Program-made: the position numbers and the translations under genes
In this document: positions 1-8,670 of the stretch, piece after piece
How the letters are laid out: every line of letters begins with the position of its first letter
How positions within the stretch are numbered: the first letter of the stretch is position 1
DNA from: Rhodococcus sp. KBS0724
GTDB lineage: Bacteria > Actinomycetota > Actinomycetes > Mycobacteriales > Mycobacteriaceae
Length of the DNA: 64,000 nt
Reading direction: 5' to 3'
Assembly (NCBI RefSeq): GCF_005938745.2
Contig: NZ_VCBX02000001.1
Span: 1,321,501-1,385,500 of the forward strand
Notes under the pieces: model-generated
What the model saw: the letters and a program-made list of their open reading frames with translations, nothing else
Databases searched by the model: none
What the model was told of the DNA's origin: nothing

Positions 1-512
1 TGCGCTTCGCCGTCCACGTAACCGGCGAGGTCCTCGGCCGGCCAGCCCACTTTGAGCAGCATCTGCTTGAGGCGGCCGCGCTCACTCGGATGCACGATCA
101 CGGTGTCGTCGTCGACCTTCTCACCGAGCATCGGCGAGATCTTCTTGTGTCGCATCACCTCGGTGAGGACTGCCCGGTCGAGGCTGACCAGGATGAGGCC
201 GTGTACGGGGCTCTTGACCAACTGCAAGCGTCCGTACCTGGCCATCGTGTCGACGATGTCGACCAGGAGAGGCTGCGGCACGGCGAACCGTGAGAACGAG
301 ACCAAGGCGTCGACAACCTGCTCGGCGTCATGCCCGGCTGCGCGCGCATTCCACAGGGCCAGGGGAGTGATGCGATAGGTGTGGACGTGCTCCGGGGCCC
401 GTTCGAGCTCGGCGAAGGGGGCGATTGCCTGCCTGGCCTCGCCGGCGCGCTCGTGGTCGACCTCCAACAGCAGCGTCTTGTCGGATTGGACGATCAACGG
501 TCCGTCGGTCAC
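1..512 (-). CDS. DNA repair helicase XPB, N-terminal part (cut by window edge)
   Basis: This is the 5' part of the mycobacterial-type XPB (ERCC3-like) 3'-5' DNA helicase, Rv0861c in M. tuberculosis by recollection. The visible 170 residues begin VTDGPLIVQSDKTLLLEV and contain the N-terminal XPB region (LERAPEHVHTYRITPLALWNARAAG and on). The helicase motifs lie outside the window. The start is GTG at 512, preceded by GGAGG at 518-522. The next long gene on the same strand encodes the helicase-associated protein that normally neighbours XPB in mycolic-acid bacteria. Identity is from family memory, as no Walker motif is visible here. Confidence 0.8.
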   Translation of the reverse strand, partial: MTDGPLIVQSDKTLLLEVDHERAGEARQAIAPFAELERAPEHVHTYRITPLALWNARAAGHDAEQVVDALVSFSRFAVPQPLLVDIVDTMARYGRLQLVKSPVHGLILVSLDRAVLTEVMRHKKISPMLGEKVDDDTVIVHPSERGRLKQMLLKVGWPAEDLAGYVDGEA

Positions 513-642
513 GGAATCCTCCTAGTGAAACAAACGAGGCAGCCACAGAGCGTTGCGCCGCGTTGTCGGCTGACGCCAACCCTGCCATTGTCCTGGTATC
601 GGAGCGCATACGCCAAGTGACGGGCAATACACAACGCAAACA

Positions 643-666
643 GGGGTGCCCAGAGTTGGGCACCCC
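643..666. terminator. Perfect 10-bp hairpin, possible terminator
   Basis: GGGGTGCCCA at 643-652 pairs exactly with TGGGCACCCC at 657-666 around a 4-base GAGT loop. There is no clear T-run on either side, so it could be a U-less actinobacterial terminator for the small upstream minus-strand genes or an operator near the XPB promoter. Confidence 0.5.
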
Positions 667-772
667 TACGTCAACGTGGCACGTTTGACGGCTATTCCTG
701 ACCCCCGTATTTCGGAGACGTGGAAACTGTTTATTTCTGCGCCACTGCCGACTTTCGCATTTCCATCACGTG

Positions 773-805
773 GGTTATCGCTTCCGAAATTCCGGAGCGA
801 TAACC
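773..805. repeat. 33-bp inverted repeat
   Basis: GGTTATCGCT at 773-782 is the exact reverse complement of AGCGATAACC at 796-805. The 13-base centre contains CCGAAATTCCGG, itself nearly palindromic. The symmetry favours a protein-binding site or an RNA hairpin in the leader/trailer between the small genes and XPB. Confidence 0.55.
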
Positions 806-909
806 GATATTCTTTTCGCTGTCCCCGGGAGTTGAATCAAGTTCGGATTCGAGTCGAGTTTGTATGCGATCGAGAGCATGGATTGTTCTTTTCACGGTGG
901 GTCCTTTGT

Positions 910-1089
910 CTACGAACGACCCGATAACAAAATTCCGGGTCGACGAGCGTGTTCGTCGAGGACGTAGACCGTGGCCAGTGTCATCCCGGCAACGTATCCG
1001 CGGGACCGGGGATCTGTGCCTCGGCTACTGGATCTGAACTGGTCAAACGTCTCGTGAAGGTAGTCGAGTACGTCGGTCTCGGACTGCAT
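910..1089 (-). CDS. Small hypothetical protein, 59 aa
   Basis: Reading frame of 59 codons starting MQSETDVLDYLHETFDQF and ending LDEHARRPGILLSGRS. I do not recognise a family. The composition (an acidic amphipathic N-terminal helix, then a Gly/Ala-containing segment and a second helix) looks protein-like rather than like a shadow frame. GAGAAG lies about 8 bases before the ATG at 1089 and may serve as ribosome binding site. It lies between the 41-aa basic protein gene and XPB on the same strand. The call rests on composition and position only. Confidence 0.45.
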   Translation of the reverse strand: MQSETDVLDYLHETFDQFRSSSRGTDPRSRGYVAGMTLATVYVLDEHARRPGILLSGRS

Positions 1090-1128
1090 GATGAATACTT
1101 CTCGCGAGAAATACGAAAGTATTTTCCG

Positions 1129-1254
1129 TCAGCTCCGCTTTCTCTTGCGGATCAATTCCGAAGAATCCGCTGCTTTTTCGCGCTTTTCTGCGCGGCGTTC
1201 CTTGATCGACTGAGCGGGTTTCTTCATATTCTTACCCGGCGCCTTGTCAGCCAT
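1129..1254 (-). CDS. Small basic protein, 41 aa
   Basis: A short, highly charged protein (MADKAPGKNMKKPAQSIKER at its N-terminus, then RAEKREKAADSSELIRKRKRS). Lysine and arginine make up about one third of the residues. The ATG at 1254 is preceded by GAGGAG with a normal spacing, and the stop is at 1129-1131. Small KKPA-SIKE(K/R)RA-type proteins recur in actinobacterial genomes as unannotated or hypothetical genes (family memory); function is unknown, and nucleic-acid or ribosome association would fit the charge. It was too short for routine ORF calling. Confidence 0.7.
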   Translation of the reverse strand: MADKAPGKNMKKPAQSIKERRAEKREKAADSSELIRKRKRS

Positions 1255-1341
1255 TGTCGCTCCTCATTTTTCGAAGTGGCAATCACAAACTGACCTCGAC
1301 CATACTTCATTTACAGAAAAAAGCCAGTTTGCTTTTTCCGA

Positions 1342-3666
1342 TCACTTTTTTCCGGAGTCGACAGGGCTGACGGAGGTAATGCGATGCAGGGTGAACCGGC
1401 GCACGGCGCCGCTCGCCGGATCGAATGCGTCCAACTGTCCACCGCCCACGCTGACGGGGTCGACGATGCGATGCGTGGCCACCCCCTGAGCGTCGACGTA
1501 GCCGATGTTGACGCTCTTTCCCTCACGCGCTGCCGACGACAGCAGTGCGATGGCGGCGGCATTGCTTTCCCGCGATCCGTCCGCGCGAACCCCGCCTCGG
1601 CCGGGTGTTGCAGCACGGTCGCCTGCTCGCATCGTGCGCACCAGTGCTTCGAGCTGTTCGGGCGACGGACTCGACGGCGTTCGAGTGGCATGGCGCAAGC
1701 GACGATTCGGGATTCGAGCACCGCGTGGACGCAGATCGACGAGGGCTCCTGACGAATCCTCGCCCGCCGGCGCAAAGCCGGCCGCGCGAAGTTCGGCCAG
1801 AACTTCCCGCAGCGGTGCCTGGGACACGGCCACTGTGGGAGCGAGGGCACGCAAAGCCAATGGCTCCGCGACGGGGGAGGCAAGAACCTCGGCCAGGAGA
1901 GAGGCGTCCTCACATCGGATGAATGACGCCGCCACGCCCGCCCGCAACCGGCCGTGCCTGCGAGCGACATCGTCGATGAGATACGAAAGTGATTGCGGTA
2001 CCGGAGTTTTGGACTTCGAACTGAACATGGTCTGTAGTTCCGTCGCAGTCAACCCGGCGTCGAGCGCCCGGCGGATACTGTTCTCACTGATGCGGTACAT
2101 GGACGCCGCACCGGCCGATTCGATATCGGCCACCAAGGTCACCTGCTCGAGCAGGTCCGGTACCAGCGGACCGGGAGCGACCAACGTCAAGTCGGCCTGC
2201 ACCAGGATGTAGTCGATCGGTTTCGGCAGCGCCGCCGCCATTTCGGCTTCGGCGTCGCCGCCGTGCAGCATCGCCCGGCCCGGTGAACTCAGCGCGCCCC
2301 GCGCGACCAACCCGAGAGCCGACGCCTCCGCCAGTGTGTTCTCGACTGCAAACGTCCGTAGCCGCCCGCTCCGCCGGGGATGACGCCACGCGAGTAGACG
2401 GCTGACCTCGGCAGGCGAGGCGCTCTGTCCACTGTCGAGTTCGGCCAAGAGTCCGAGAATCGACGCCCGGTCTCGCGGTGCAGACGGCGCACGCCCTTCC
2501 TCCGCCAGCGCAGCGATCGGCTTGTCGGACGGATCGCGCATCCCGATCATCCAGGGGACTCGGGGGACATCGATCCACGCCGACGCCAAGACCTCCCACT
2601 TCCGGGCCGTCGTCGAATTGAGCCAACCGTCGACCGTCATCGTCGGAGTCCAGTAGTCGTCCGCCGTGTCGGACGCAGGCGCGGGGTCCGGGGTGCCACT
2701 GGCAATCAGCCCGGCGGCGGCGAGGAGTTCGACCACAAGATTGAGCCGGTTCTCGTCGAGATCCGCGGCCTTCGCGATACGCCGCAGTTCACGCACACCG
2801 AGTCCACCGGCTCGCAGTGCCGGGGCCGGTGCGGCCCCCAGAACGGCAATCACGTTTTCGCTCTGGCGAACCAACTCGAGGGCTTCACCCGCAGCTGCCG
2901 CATTCACGTCGGCAGGTTTGAGTTTGTCGCCGGTGATCACCGGCGCGGTGAGTGTTGTCGGATCGAAGACCGGTTCGCCGCGAATGACCTGTCGTACCGT
3001 CGCCGGCAACTCCACGGTCTGCTCGTCCAGCCACCGGAGTAGACCGGCCGCCAGGAGTTTCTGCACAGGACGATCTGCGGGCGTTTCAGGAGCCGCGTCG
3101 CGGGTTCGGCCGATGGGGCTCGAGTTGGCCAGGGTCTCGAGCAGACCACGTTCGCGTTCGCCGAGCGAATTGAGCGCCGCGGTGATCTCCGCTTCCGACA
3201 TGGACTCGGCGGGTTCGAGAGCGCGGCCCAGTCGCCACGGAATGGTGTCGATGGCAGCTGGAATGATGCTGATCGGATCCGTGCCCCAGATGAGCGCGTA
3301 CGCCCGCATCTTCGCAAGCGACGAGTCGACTGCCTTCTTGGTGACCTTGCCCTTGCCCGTGAGGGCGCGTGCAGCGAGCGCGTCGTTCAACTCCGCGCGC
3401 GTCATGGGGGTTTCCTCGGCTCCGGCGAGCGCCAGGAGTTCGAGAAGTCCGAAGTCCAGTGTGTCCAGCTCGTCGGCTGCTCGACTGACCGACGCGCGTT
3501 GCTGCGCGCGCCCGCCGAGCACCACCATCGTGCTCGGCGGTGGCACTGCCAGATCCGGCCGCAGACGCAGCAGTTCCGTCAACTCGGCGTCAGTGCGCGC
3601 CGACAGCCATTCGGTCAAACTGTCGGCGCCGGAAGTGCCCGCCTGGGTGCCACGTATTTCGGTCAT
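1342..3666 (-). CDS. Helicase-associated (Helicase_C_3/WYL-like) protein, Rv0862c homologue
   Basis: 774-residue protein of the actinobacterial helicase conserved-C-terminal-domain family (PF13625 type), the usual neighbour of XPB. It begins MTEIRGTQAGTSGADSLTEW and shows the typical repeated winged-helix-like segments (LDTLDFGLLELLALAG near residue 70; LGERERGLLETLANSSP near 170). The last 70 residues (GKSVNIGYVDAQGVATHRIV, then a VGGGQLDAFDP segment) resemble a WYL-type ligand/nucleic-acid-binding domain. It probably works with XPB in DNA repair, but its exact role is not established. Length agrees with mycobacterial homologues. It is divergent from the small gene at 3796. Confidence 0.85.
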   Translation of the reverse strand: MTEIRGTQAGTSGADSLTEWLSARTDAELTELLRLRPDLAVPPPSTMVVLGGRAQQRASVSRAADELDTLDFGLLELLALAGAEETPMTRAELNDALAARALTGKGKVTKKAVDSSLAKMRAYALIWGTDPISIIPAAIDTIPWRLGRALEPAESMSEAEITAALNSLGERERGLLETLANSSPIGRTRDAAPETPADRPVQKLLAAGLLRWLDEQTVELPATVRQVIRGEPVFDPTTLTAPVITGDKLKPADVNAAAAGEALELVRQSENVIAVLGAAPAPALRAGGLGVRELRRIAKAADLDENRLNLVVELLAAAGLIASGTPDPAPASDTADDYWTPTMTVDGWLNSTTARKWEVLASAWIDVPRVPWMIGMRDPSDKPIAALAEEGRAPSAPRDRASILGLLAELDSGQSASPAEVSRLLAWRHPRRSGRLRTFAVENTLAEASALGLVARGALSSPGRAMLHGGDAEAEMAAALPKPIDYILVQADLTLVAPGPLVPDLLEQVTLVADIESAGAASMYRISENSIRRALDAGLTATELQTMFSSKSKTPVPQSLSYLIDDVARRHGRLRAGVAASFIRCEDASLLAEVLASPVAEPLALRALAPTVAVSQAPLREVLAELRAAGFAPAGEDSSGALVDLRPRGARIPNRRLRHATRTPSSPSPEQLEALVRTMRAGDRAATPGRGGVRADGSRESNAAAIALLSSAAREGKSVNIGYVDAQGVATHRIVDPVSVGGGQLDAFDPASGAVRRFTLHRITSVSPVDSGKK

Positions 3667-3795
3667 CAGGTATCAGATTAGAGACCTGGTATGTACGGCG
3701 TAACGGAGTCCTGTCAAAATGGCTTCGTGGCCAACAATTCGAAGCAGCACTATGTAGATCCAGGATGGCCGGAAACTGCAGACGGAGATCACGCA

Positions 3796-3915
3796 GTGAC
3801 CGAATTGTCATCGACCCGCTCCGGTGGACTTTCACCGTTCGGCGAGGACACCACCTTCCCGTTACCGGTGGAGTCACTTCCGTACATCCACCCGTACACC
3901 GTCATCAACCGCTAA
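3796..3915 (+). CDS. Small conserved-position protein, 39 aa
   Basis: 39-residue frame from GTG at 3796, with GGAG 8 bases upstream. The protein is [20 protein letters not shown] followed by a Pro/Tyr-rich tail ending [11 protein letters not shown]. An ATG at 3691 would extend it to 74 residues, but the GTG has the better ribosome binding site. It sits divergent from the Rv0862c homologue, where M. tuberculosis carries the small gene Rv0863, so it may be its counterpart (positional inference). A long palindromic terminator follows directly. Function unknown. Confidence 0.6.
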   Translation: MTELSSTRSGGLSPFGEDTTFPLPVESLPYIHPYTVINR

Positions 3916-3919
3916 ACCA

Positions 3920-3964
3920 CTACGAAGAAGGCCCGCACCGAATCGGTGCGGGCCTTCTTCGTAG
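3920..3964. terminator. Bidirectional 22-bp hairpin terminator
   Basis: 3920-3941 is the exact reverse complement of 3943-3964 (core GGCCCGCACCGA/TCGGTGCGGGCC, flanked by GAAGAA/TTCTTC). It lies between the 39-aa gene on the plus strand and rpfA on the minus strand and can terminate both, since each end of the stem gives a T-rich strand. Confidence 0.85.
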
Positions 3965-4000
3965 CTGGGGGCGTTCGAGCGGAACGCGCAGTTCGCAGTC

Positions 4001-4775
<775 letters not shown>

Positions 4776-5002
4776 GAAGTTCCGGTACCCGCGGGACAAG
4801 GTTTGGCGCGGCGGGCCGGAGGTGGCCGGAGTTTCCCGGCCGGAATTCACGGTAACGGCTCTCACCGCTCATGTCACCATTTGATAACGCGGCGCGCCGA
4901 ATGGGATACAAACCGGCAGCCAAAGCGCAGCTGACTCTTCCCAGGTAGTGAAGGATTCCGCAGTGAAGGTTCTCTTGTGGCTATTCCGTTATCCACCTGT
5001 AA

Positions 5003-5018
5003 TGTGATGAAGGTCACA
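5003..5018. promoter_or_regulatory. CRP/GlxR-type binding site upstream of rpfA
   Basis: TGTGATGAAGGTCACA is a perfect TGTGA-N6-TCACA palindrome. It lies about 230 bases upstream of the riboswitch 5' end, in the gap between rpfA and the YccF gene. CRP (Rv3676) and GlxR regulate rpf genes in related mycolic-acid bacteria, so cAMP control of rpfA is the natural reading. Confidence 0.75.
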
Positions 5019-5043
5019 CCGTTATCGGCGGGGGAATTGGAAG

Positions 5044-5433
5044 CTAGGCGTAGTTCACGCGGTTGACGTCGACGATCTCCTTGCCCAAAGGCATCAGTGA
5101 GATCGGAATCATCTTCAGGTTCGCGACGGCCAAGGGGATTCCGATGATCGTGATGGCCATCGCCACCGCCGTGACAATGTGCCCGATCGCCAGCCAGATA
5201 CCGGCGATGATCACCCAGATGACGTTGCCGATCATCGAACCGACGCCGGCCGTCGGCTTGTCGACGACGGTCTTACCGAACGGCCAGAGGGCATAGATAC
5301 CGATTCGGAAGGCGGCGATACCGAAGGGGATCGTGATGATCAGAATGCAGCAGATGATGCCTGCCGCGAAGTAACCCAAGGCCAACCAGAATCCACCGAA
5401 GACCAGCCAGATTACGTTCAGGAGAAGTCTCAT
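5044..5433 (-). CDS. YccF-domain inner membrane protein
   Basis: 129-residue membrane protein with two homologous halves, each carrying an N(V/L)IW...G...W(L/I)A(L/I)G segment (residues 6-20 and 69-83) followed by a hydrophobic helix and an IPFGIAAFRI- or IPLAVANLKM-type motif. This is the YccF/DUF307 arrangement, with about four membrane segments and conserved (W/M)P(F/L)GK near residues 50 and 115. Function is unknown. The position, between rpfA and cspB, matches Rv0870c of M. tuberculosis. Confidence 0.88.
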   Translation of the reverse strand: MRLLLNVIWLVFGGFWLALGYFAAGIICCILIITIPFGIAAFRIGIYALWPFGKTVVDKPTAGVGSMIGNVIWVIIAGIWLAIGHIVTAVAMAITIIGIPLAVANLKMIPISLMPLGKEIVDVNRVNYA

Positions 5434-5466
5434 GGTCGGTGACCTTTCGGTGGGGGTGATGGGAGA

Positions 5467-5745
5467 TCAGCGGGCGCGACGACCCGCCCTCAAGGTGTAG
5501 ACGATGGCCAGGAGAAAACCGACCGGACACGCCAGGGAGATCAGGTACAGCGCCAATCCTGGCGGCGTGTCGCTGAAGATATTGATCGCGAAGATGGCGA
5601 CGAGCGCGAGGAGTCCGATGAAAAACAACCCCATCGCGACTCGAAACAAGCCGTTTCGGGTGTCGGAAGTGCTCGGGTTCGGTTGAGTGTCCACACCTAC
5701 AAGGGTAGTGCCCAGCAAATGCGTGTGCCGAGACCGGTTCGTCAC
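5467..5745 (-). CDS. Small two-helix membrane protein
   Basis: Up to 92 residues, with two predicted transmembrane helices (GLFRVAMGLFFIGLLALVAI and LALYLISLACPVGFLLAIVY) and a basic C-terminal RAGRRAR. An alternative GTG at 5694 would give 75 residues and a TACCCT -10-like box just upstream, so a leaderless start is possible and may be the real one. It lies 33 bases upstream of the YccF gene on the same strand, likely in one transcript. I do not recognise the family. Confidence 0.65.
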   Translation of the reverse strand: MTNRSRHTHLLGTTLVGVDTQPNPSTSDTRNGLFRVAMGLFFIGLLALVAIFAINIFSDTPPGLALYLISLACPVGFLLAIVYTLRAGRRAR

Positions 5746-5928
5746 AGGTAGACTGTGAACCGACTGCGCGTCCCGTCAAGCAAGCTCGGGGCGCGTTCTT
5801 TTGCATTCTTCGACCGAAGGCATTTTCTTCGTCCGAAGTGATGTGAGCAGGACCATTGAGGCTCGTACGCGAGCCTTCCGAAAGTAGTGGGACGCACGTC
5901 CCAGACGAGTGATGAGCGGGTGAACGCG

Positions 5929-6342
5929 GTGCCTACCGGCAAGGTGAAGTGGTACGACGTCGAAAAGGGTTTCGGCTTTCTGTCGCAGGAGGAAGGGGAG
6001 GACGTCTACGTACGTGCGTCTGCCCTTCCCGAAGGTGTCGAGGGCCTGAAAGCAGGTCAGAAAGTCGAATTCGGCATGGCTGCCGGCCGACGCGGTCCGC
6101 AGGCACTGAGCCTGAAGGTGCTCGAGCCTGCCCCGTCACTGCGCGGCGCATCTGCGCAGCGACGTGAGCCGGTTGTACGCAAGCACACACCGGACGAACT
6201 GCACGGCATGGTCGAAGACATGATCACGCTGCTCGAGGCCAAGGTTCAGCCTGACCTGCGCAACGGCAAGTACCCCGACCGGAAGACCGCGCAGCGGATC
6301 TCCGAGGTTGTCCGCGCCGTGGCACGCGAGCTCGACAGCTGA
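5929..6342 (+). CDS. cspB: Cold shock protein CspB with C-terminal extension
   Basis: Nucleic-acid-binding cold shock domain protein, probably an RNA chaperone. The N-terminal domain has RNP1 KGFGFLSQ and RNP2-like [10 protein letters not shown], and starts [18 protein letters not shown] chose GTG at 5929 because homologues start [10 protein letters not shown]; an upstream ATG at 5887 adds 14 non-conserved residues. After the 65-residue CSD comes a conserved helical extension ([20 protein letters not shown] and [13 protein letters not shown]) typical of the mycobacterial CspB (Rv0871) rather than of the short 67-aa CspA. It is divergent from the small membrane protein gene and followed by a strong terminator. 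Confidence 0.92.
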   Translation: MPTGKVKWYDVEKGFGFLSQEEGEDVYVRASALPEGVEGLKAGQKVEFGMAAGRRGPQALSLKVLEPAPSLRGASAQRREPVVRKHTPDELHGMVEDMITLLEAKVQPDLRNGKYPDRKTAQRISEVVRAVARELDS

Positions 6343-6355
6343 CCGTTCGAGAAAG

Positions 6356-6394
6356 AAAATGCCCTGCACTCCGATGAGACGTGCAGGGCATTTT
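6356..6394. terminator. Strong intrinsic terminator after cspB
   Basis: ATGCCCTGCAC (6359-6369) pairs with GTGCAGGGCAT (6381-6391) and is followed by seven T. The preceding A-run makes it usable for the convergent minus-strand gene ending at 6408 as well. Confidence 0.92.
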
Positions 6395-6407
6395 TTTCTG
6401 TCAGTGG

Positions 6408-6899
6408 TCAGGCTGTCTTGATCGACCAGATCAGTAGCCCCTGCTCGCTGCCTTCACCGACAGCAAGGTGGATCTCGACGCCCACGAGTTGCTTCTGCGG
6501 TTCGGCTTCGACGGTGACTGCCATCGATTCGCCGGCGCCGAAGAAGCGAGGTTCGCCGGTCTGATTGCCGTCAGCGTCTTCGTAGACTGCCAGCATTGCC
6601 CACTCGGCGTCCGAGACGTCCTTCGACAACGACAACTGCAACGGGTACCCCTCTGGCACGTCCAGCTCGTACACGTCACCGATCTGCGCGCACTGTGAGA
6701 GGTCGATCGTGCAGAACCCGGCAGGCTGAGTCTCGATGGTGCGACCGTGTGCGTACGCGGTGATCTGCGGGAGCCCTTCGGGCTCGTCGTTGATGTTCTT
6801 GATGATCACGACCAGAACCGAGACGTAGGCAACCAGCGCCACCACCATCAGGACACTGACCGCTGCCACGATCTTCTTTGTTCTTGCGCGCATGATCAC
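6408..6899 (-). CDS. Exported/membrane-anchored protein, DUF2771-like (Rv0875c homologue)
   Basis: 163 residues: an N-terminal membrane anchor (KKIVAAVSVLMVVALVAYVS, residues 8-27) followed by an extracytoplasmic beta-rich domain with two Cys (FCTIDLSQC, near residue 63) that could form a disulfide. It resembles the actinobacterial DUF2771 family and the position equals Rv0875c. Its ATG at 6899 overlaps the TGA of the upstream MFS gene (ATGA), which implies translational coupling and a shared role at the membrane. Function unknown. Confidence 0.75.
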   Translation of the reverse strand: MIMRARTKKIVAAVSVLMVVALVAYVSVLVVIIKNINDEPEGLPQITAYAHGRTIETQPAGFCTIDLSQCAQIGDVYELDVPEGYPLQLSLSKDVSDAEWAMLAVYEDADGNQTGEPRFFGAGESMAVTVEAEPQKQLVGVEIHLAVGEGSEQGLLIWSIKTA

Positions 6900-8602
6900 T
6901 GCGGAGTACTTCCTTGTCCTCGATCGGATTTGCCGGTGTAGATCACTTCGGTCACTTCTTGCTCGGCCAGATCAGGCCGCTTGCCACCGAGCCCGGGCAG
7001 AAGTGAGCTGCCCCGGTAACTCAGGAACGTCTGCAGGAGACCGATCGTCAAGAACACCGAGACAACAGTGAACCCGATCCAGTATTCAGTAGGCAGCAGA
7101 ACGCCCAACGCCCCGCCCAGGACCCAACTGAGCTGGAGGACGGTTTCGGATCTACCGAAACCGGACGCGATCGATTCCTCCGGTAAGTCGTGCTGCAACG
7201 ACGCGTCCAGGGAGACCTTGGCCAAGGCGCTCGCCGCGGACGCGATCAGCGTGGCCAGCGCAGCCGTCATCAAGTTGTCGGTCAGGGCCGCGATCACCGC
7301 GATGATCCACACCGATGCTGTACAGCGAAGGACGACGAGAGCCGGTCGCCCCAGTTTGAGTCGCGCGCCTGCAGCATTGCCGCCGAAGTTGCCCAACCCG
7401 GCCGCGGCGCCCACCAGTCCGAGCATCATCGCCTGCTGCAACGGCTCGTGGTCCGTTTTGGATTTGGCGACAAACGCTATGTACAGCGTGAGGAAGCCGG
7501 TGAGAACGCGAATGGTGCCGTTGCCCCACAAACCGATGATGACCGCGCGTCCGAGCGGCTGACGGACCTTTGCACTCTTGATTCCGGGAGCGCGCCCGCC
7601 ACCCGCCGCGTGTTTCTCGTCCGGGTGATAGGTGATGGTGGCGGGAACCTCGCCTTCGGTCACCTCGACCCACGACGGGATACGCATGCTCAGGTACGCG
7701 CCGAACACAGTCACCACCACCGCGAACCAGAGGGCACCCGGCGATTTGAAAGCGAGTGCAAGTGCGCCGGCCACAGCGCCGGCACCGATGGTTCCACCGA
7801 TCAACCCGAAGACGGTGAGCCGAGAATTGACCCTGACCAGGTCTATTTCCGGTGGAAGCACACGTGGAGTCACCGCGCTCTTGAGTACCGAGAACGATTT
7901 ACTGAGCACCATCATGCCGAGCGCCGCCGGATACAGAATCCAACTGTCGAAGTTGAACACCAGGATCAGCGCCAGCACGGTTCGAAGTCCGAACGACGCG
8001 GCCAGCGCGATTCGGCGGCCACGTTGCAACCGGTCGAGCATCGGTCCGATGAGCGGAGCGATGACCGCAAACGGAGCGATGGTGATCAGGAGATACAGCG
8101 CGACCTTCGTTTTGTCCTCGCCCGTGGCAGCTGAAAAGAACAGGGTATTGGCCAAGGCAACCGCAAGAGCCGCGTCGGTCGCGTTGTTGGTCATCACCGC
8201 GTAGGTCAACGCGGTGAGACCGGATTTGTCCGCGCCATCGGCTTTAGCCGCGCGCTGGAACGTCGCGATGCCCTTGTTCGTCAGTTCGCGACTGCGCATC
8301 GCGGCGACTCGCGTAACCGTGAGCTTGCGGGGCATCGGCGGGGCTTTGGGCGCGTCGGAACTGCTTTTCGAGCCCGAGTTCCTCGCATCAGCGTGATGGC
8401 CGCCATCGGCGTTCTGACCGGCATCGCCGGTGTCGTCACGGGATCCGGGGATCGGATGAAGCGGCGGCAGCGGCGCACGACGCGCTGACGGCCGCGCTGC
8501 CGGTGGGTAATTGTCGTAACCGGGATGCAAAGTCTGCCCTGCGGATTCGTCGGGAATTCGCCGAGTATCGGGGTCGTAGGGCTCGCGCGGTCCGGTCACC
8601 AC
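6896..8602 (-). CDS. MFS transporter with long cytoplasmic N-terminus (Rv0876c homologue)
   Basis: 568 residues. The first about 120 are hydrophilic and Pro/Asp-rich with no membrane segment, followed by about twelve transmembrane helices from ALTYAVMTNNATDAALAVAL onward. The MFS signature loop appears as GPMLDRLQRGRR after helix 2. The substrate is unknown. It is conserved in mycolic-acid bacteria next to the coupled exported protein downstream, so the two may form a transporter plus accessory pair. The start at 8602 is a GTG. The long N-terminal tail is a genuine family trait as far as I recall, though a later start cannot be excluded. Confidence 0.82.
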   Translation of the reverse strand: MVTGPREPYDPDTRRIPDESAGQTLHPGYDNYPPAARPSARRAPLPPLHPIPGSRDDTGDAGQNADGGHHADARNSGSKSSSDAPKAPPMPRKLTVTRVAAMRSRELTNKGIATFQRAAKADGADKSGLTALTYAVMTNNATDAALAVALANTLFFSAATGEDKTKVALYLLITIAPFAVIAPLIGPMLDRLQRGRRIALAASFGLRTVLALILVFNFDSWILYPAALGMMVLSKSFSVLKSAVTPRVLPPEIDLVRVNSRLTVFGLIGGTIGAGAVAGALALAFKSPGALWFAVVVTVFGAYLSMRIPSWVEVTEGEVPATITYHPDEKHAAGGGRAPGIKSAKVRQPLGRAVIIGLWGNGTIRVLTGFLTLYIAFVAKSKTDHEPLQQAMMLGLVGAAAGLGNFGGNAAGARLKLGRPALVVLRCTASVWIIAVIAALTDNLMTAALATLIASAASALAKVSLDASLQHDLPEESIASGFGRSETVLQLSWVLGGALGVLLPTEYWIGFTVVSVFLTIGLLQTFLSYRGSSLLPGLGGKRPDLAEQEVTEVIYTGKSDRGQGSTPQ

Positions 8603-8670
8603 TCAATTCTGTCCTAGTCCGCGATCTGCGACCACGCGCACCCCTGACGTGTCGAGGCGACATTTCCAAA

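Larger units (their letters stand above)
513..909. other. Intergenic stretch with two inverted repeats
   Basis: About 400 bases between the XPB gene and the next small reading frame, more AT-rich than its surroundings. I see no convincing gene. It holds a perfect 10-bp hairpin at 643-666 and a perfect 10-bp-arm inverted repeat at 773-805, listed separately. A 34-codon minus-strand frame near 880 lacks a good ribosome binding site and was not called. Confidence 0.6.

Noticed and set aside
2666..3703. 345-codon plus-strand frame inside the helicase-associated gene
   Set aside because: Ser/Arg/Ala-rich shadow; the minus-strand gene has family motifs throughout.
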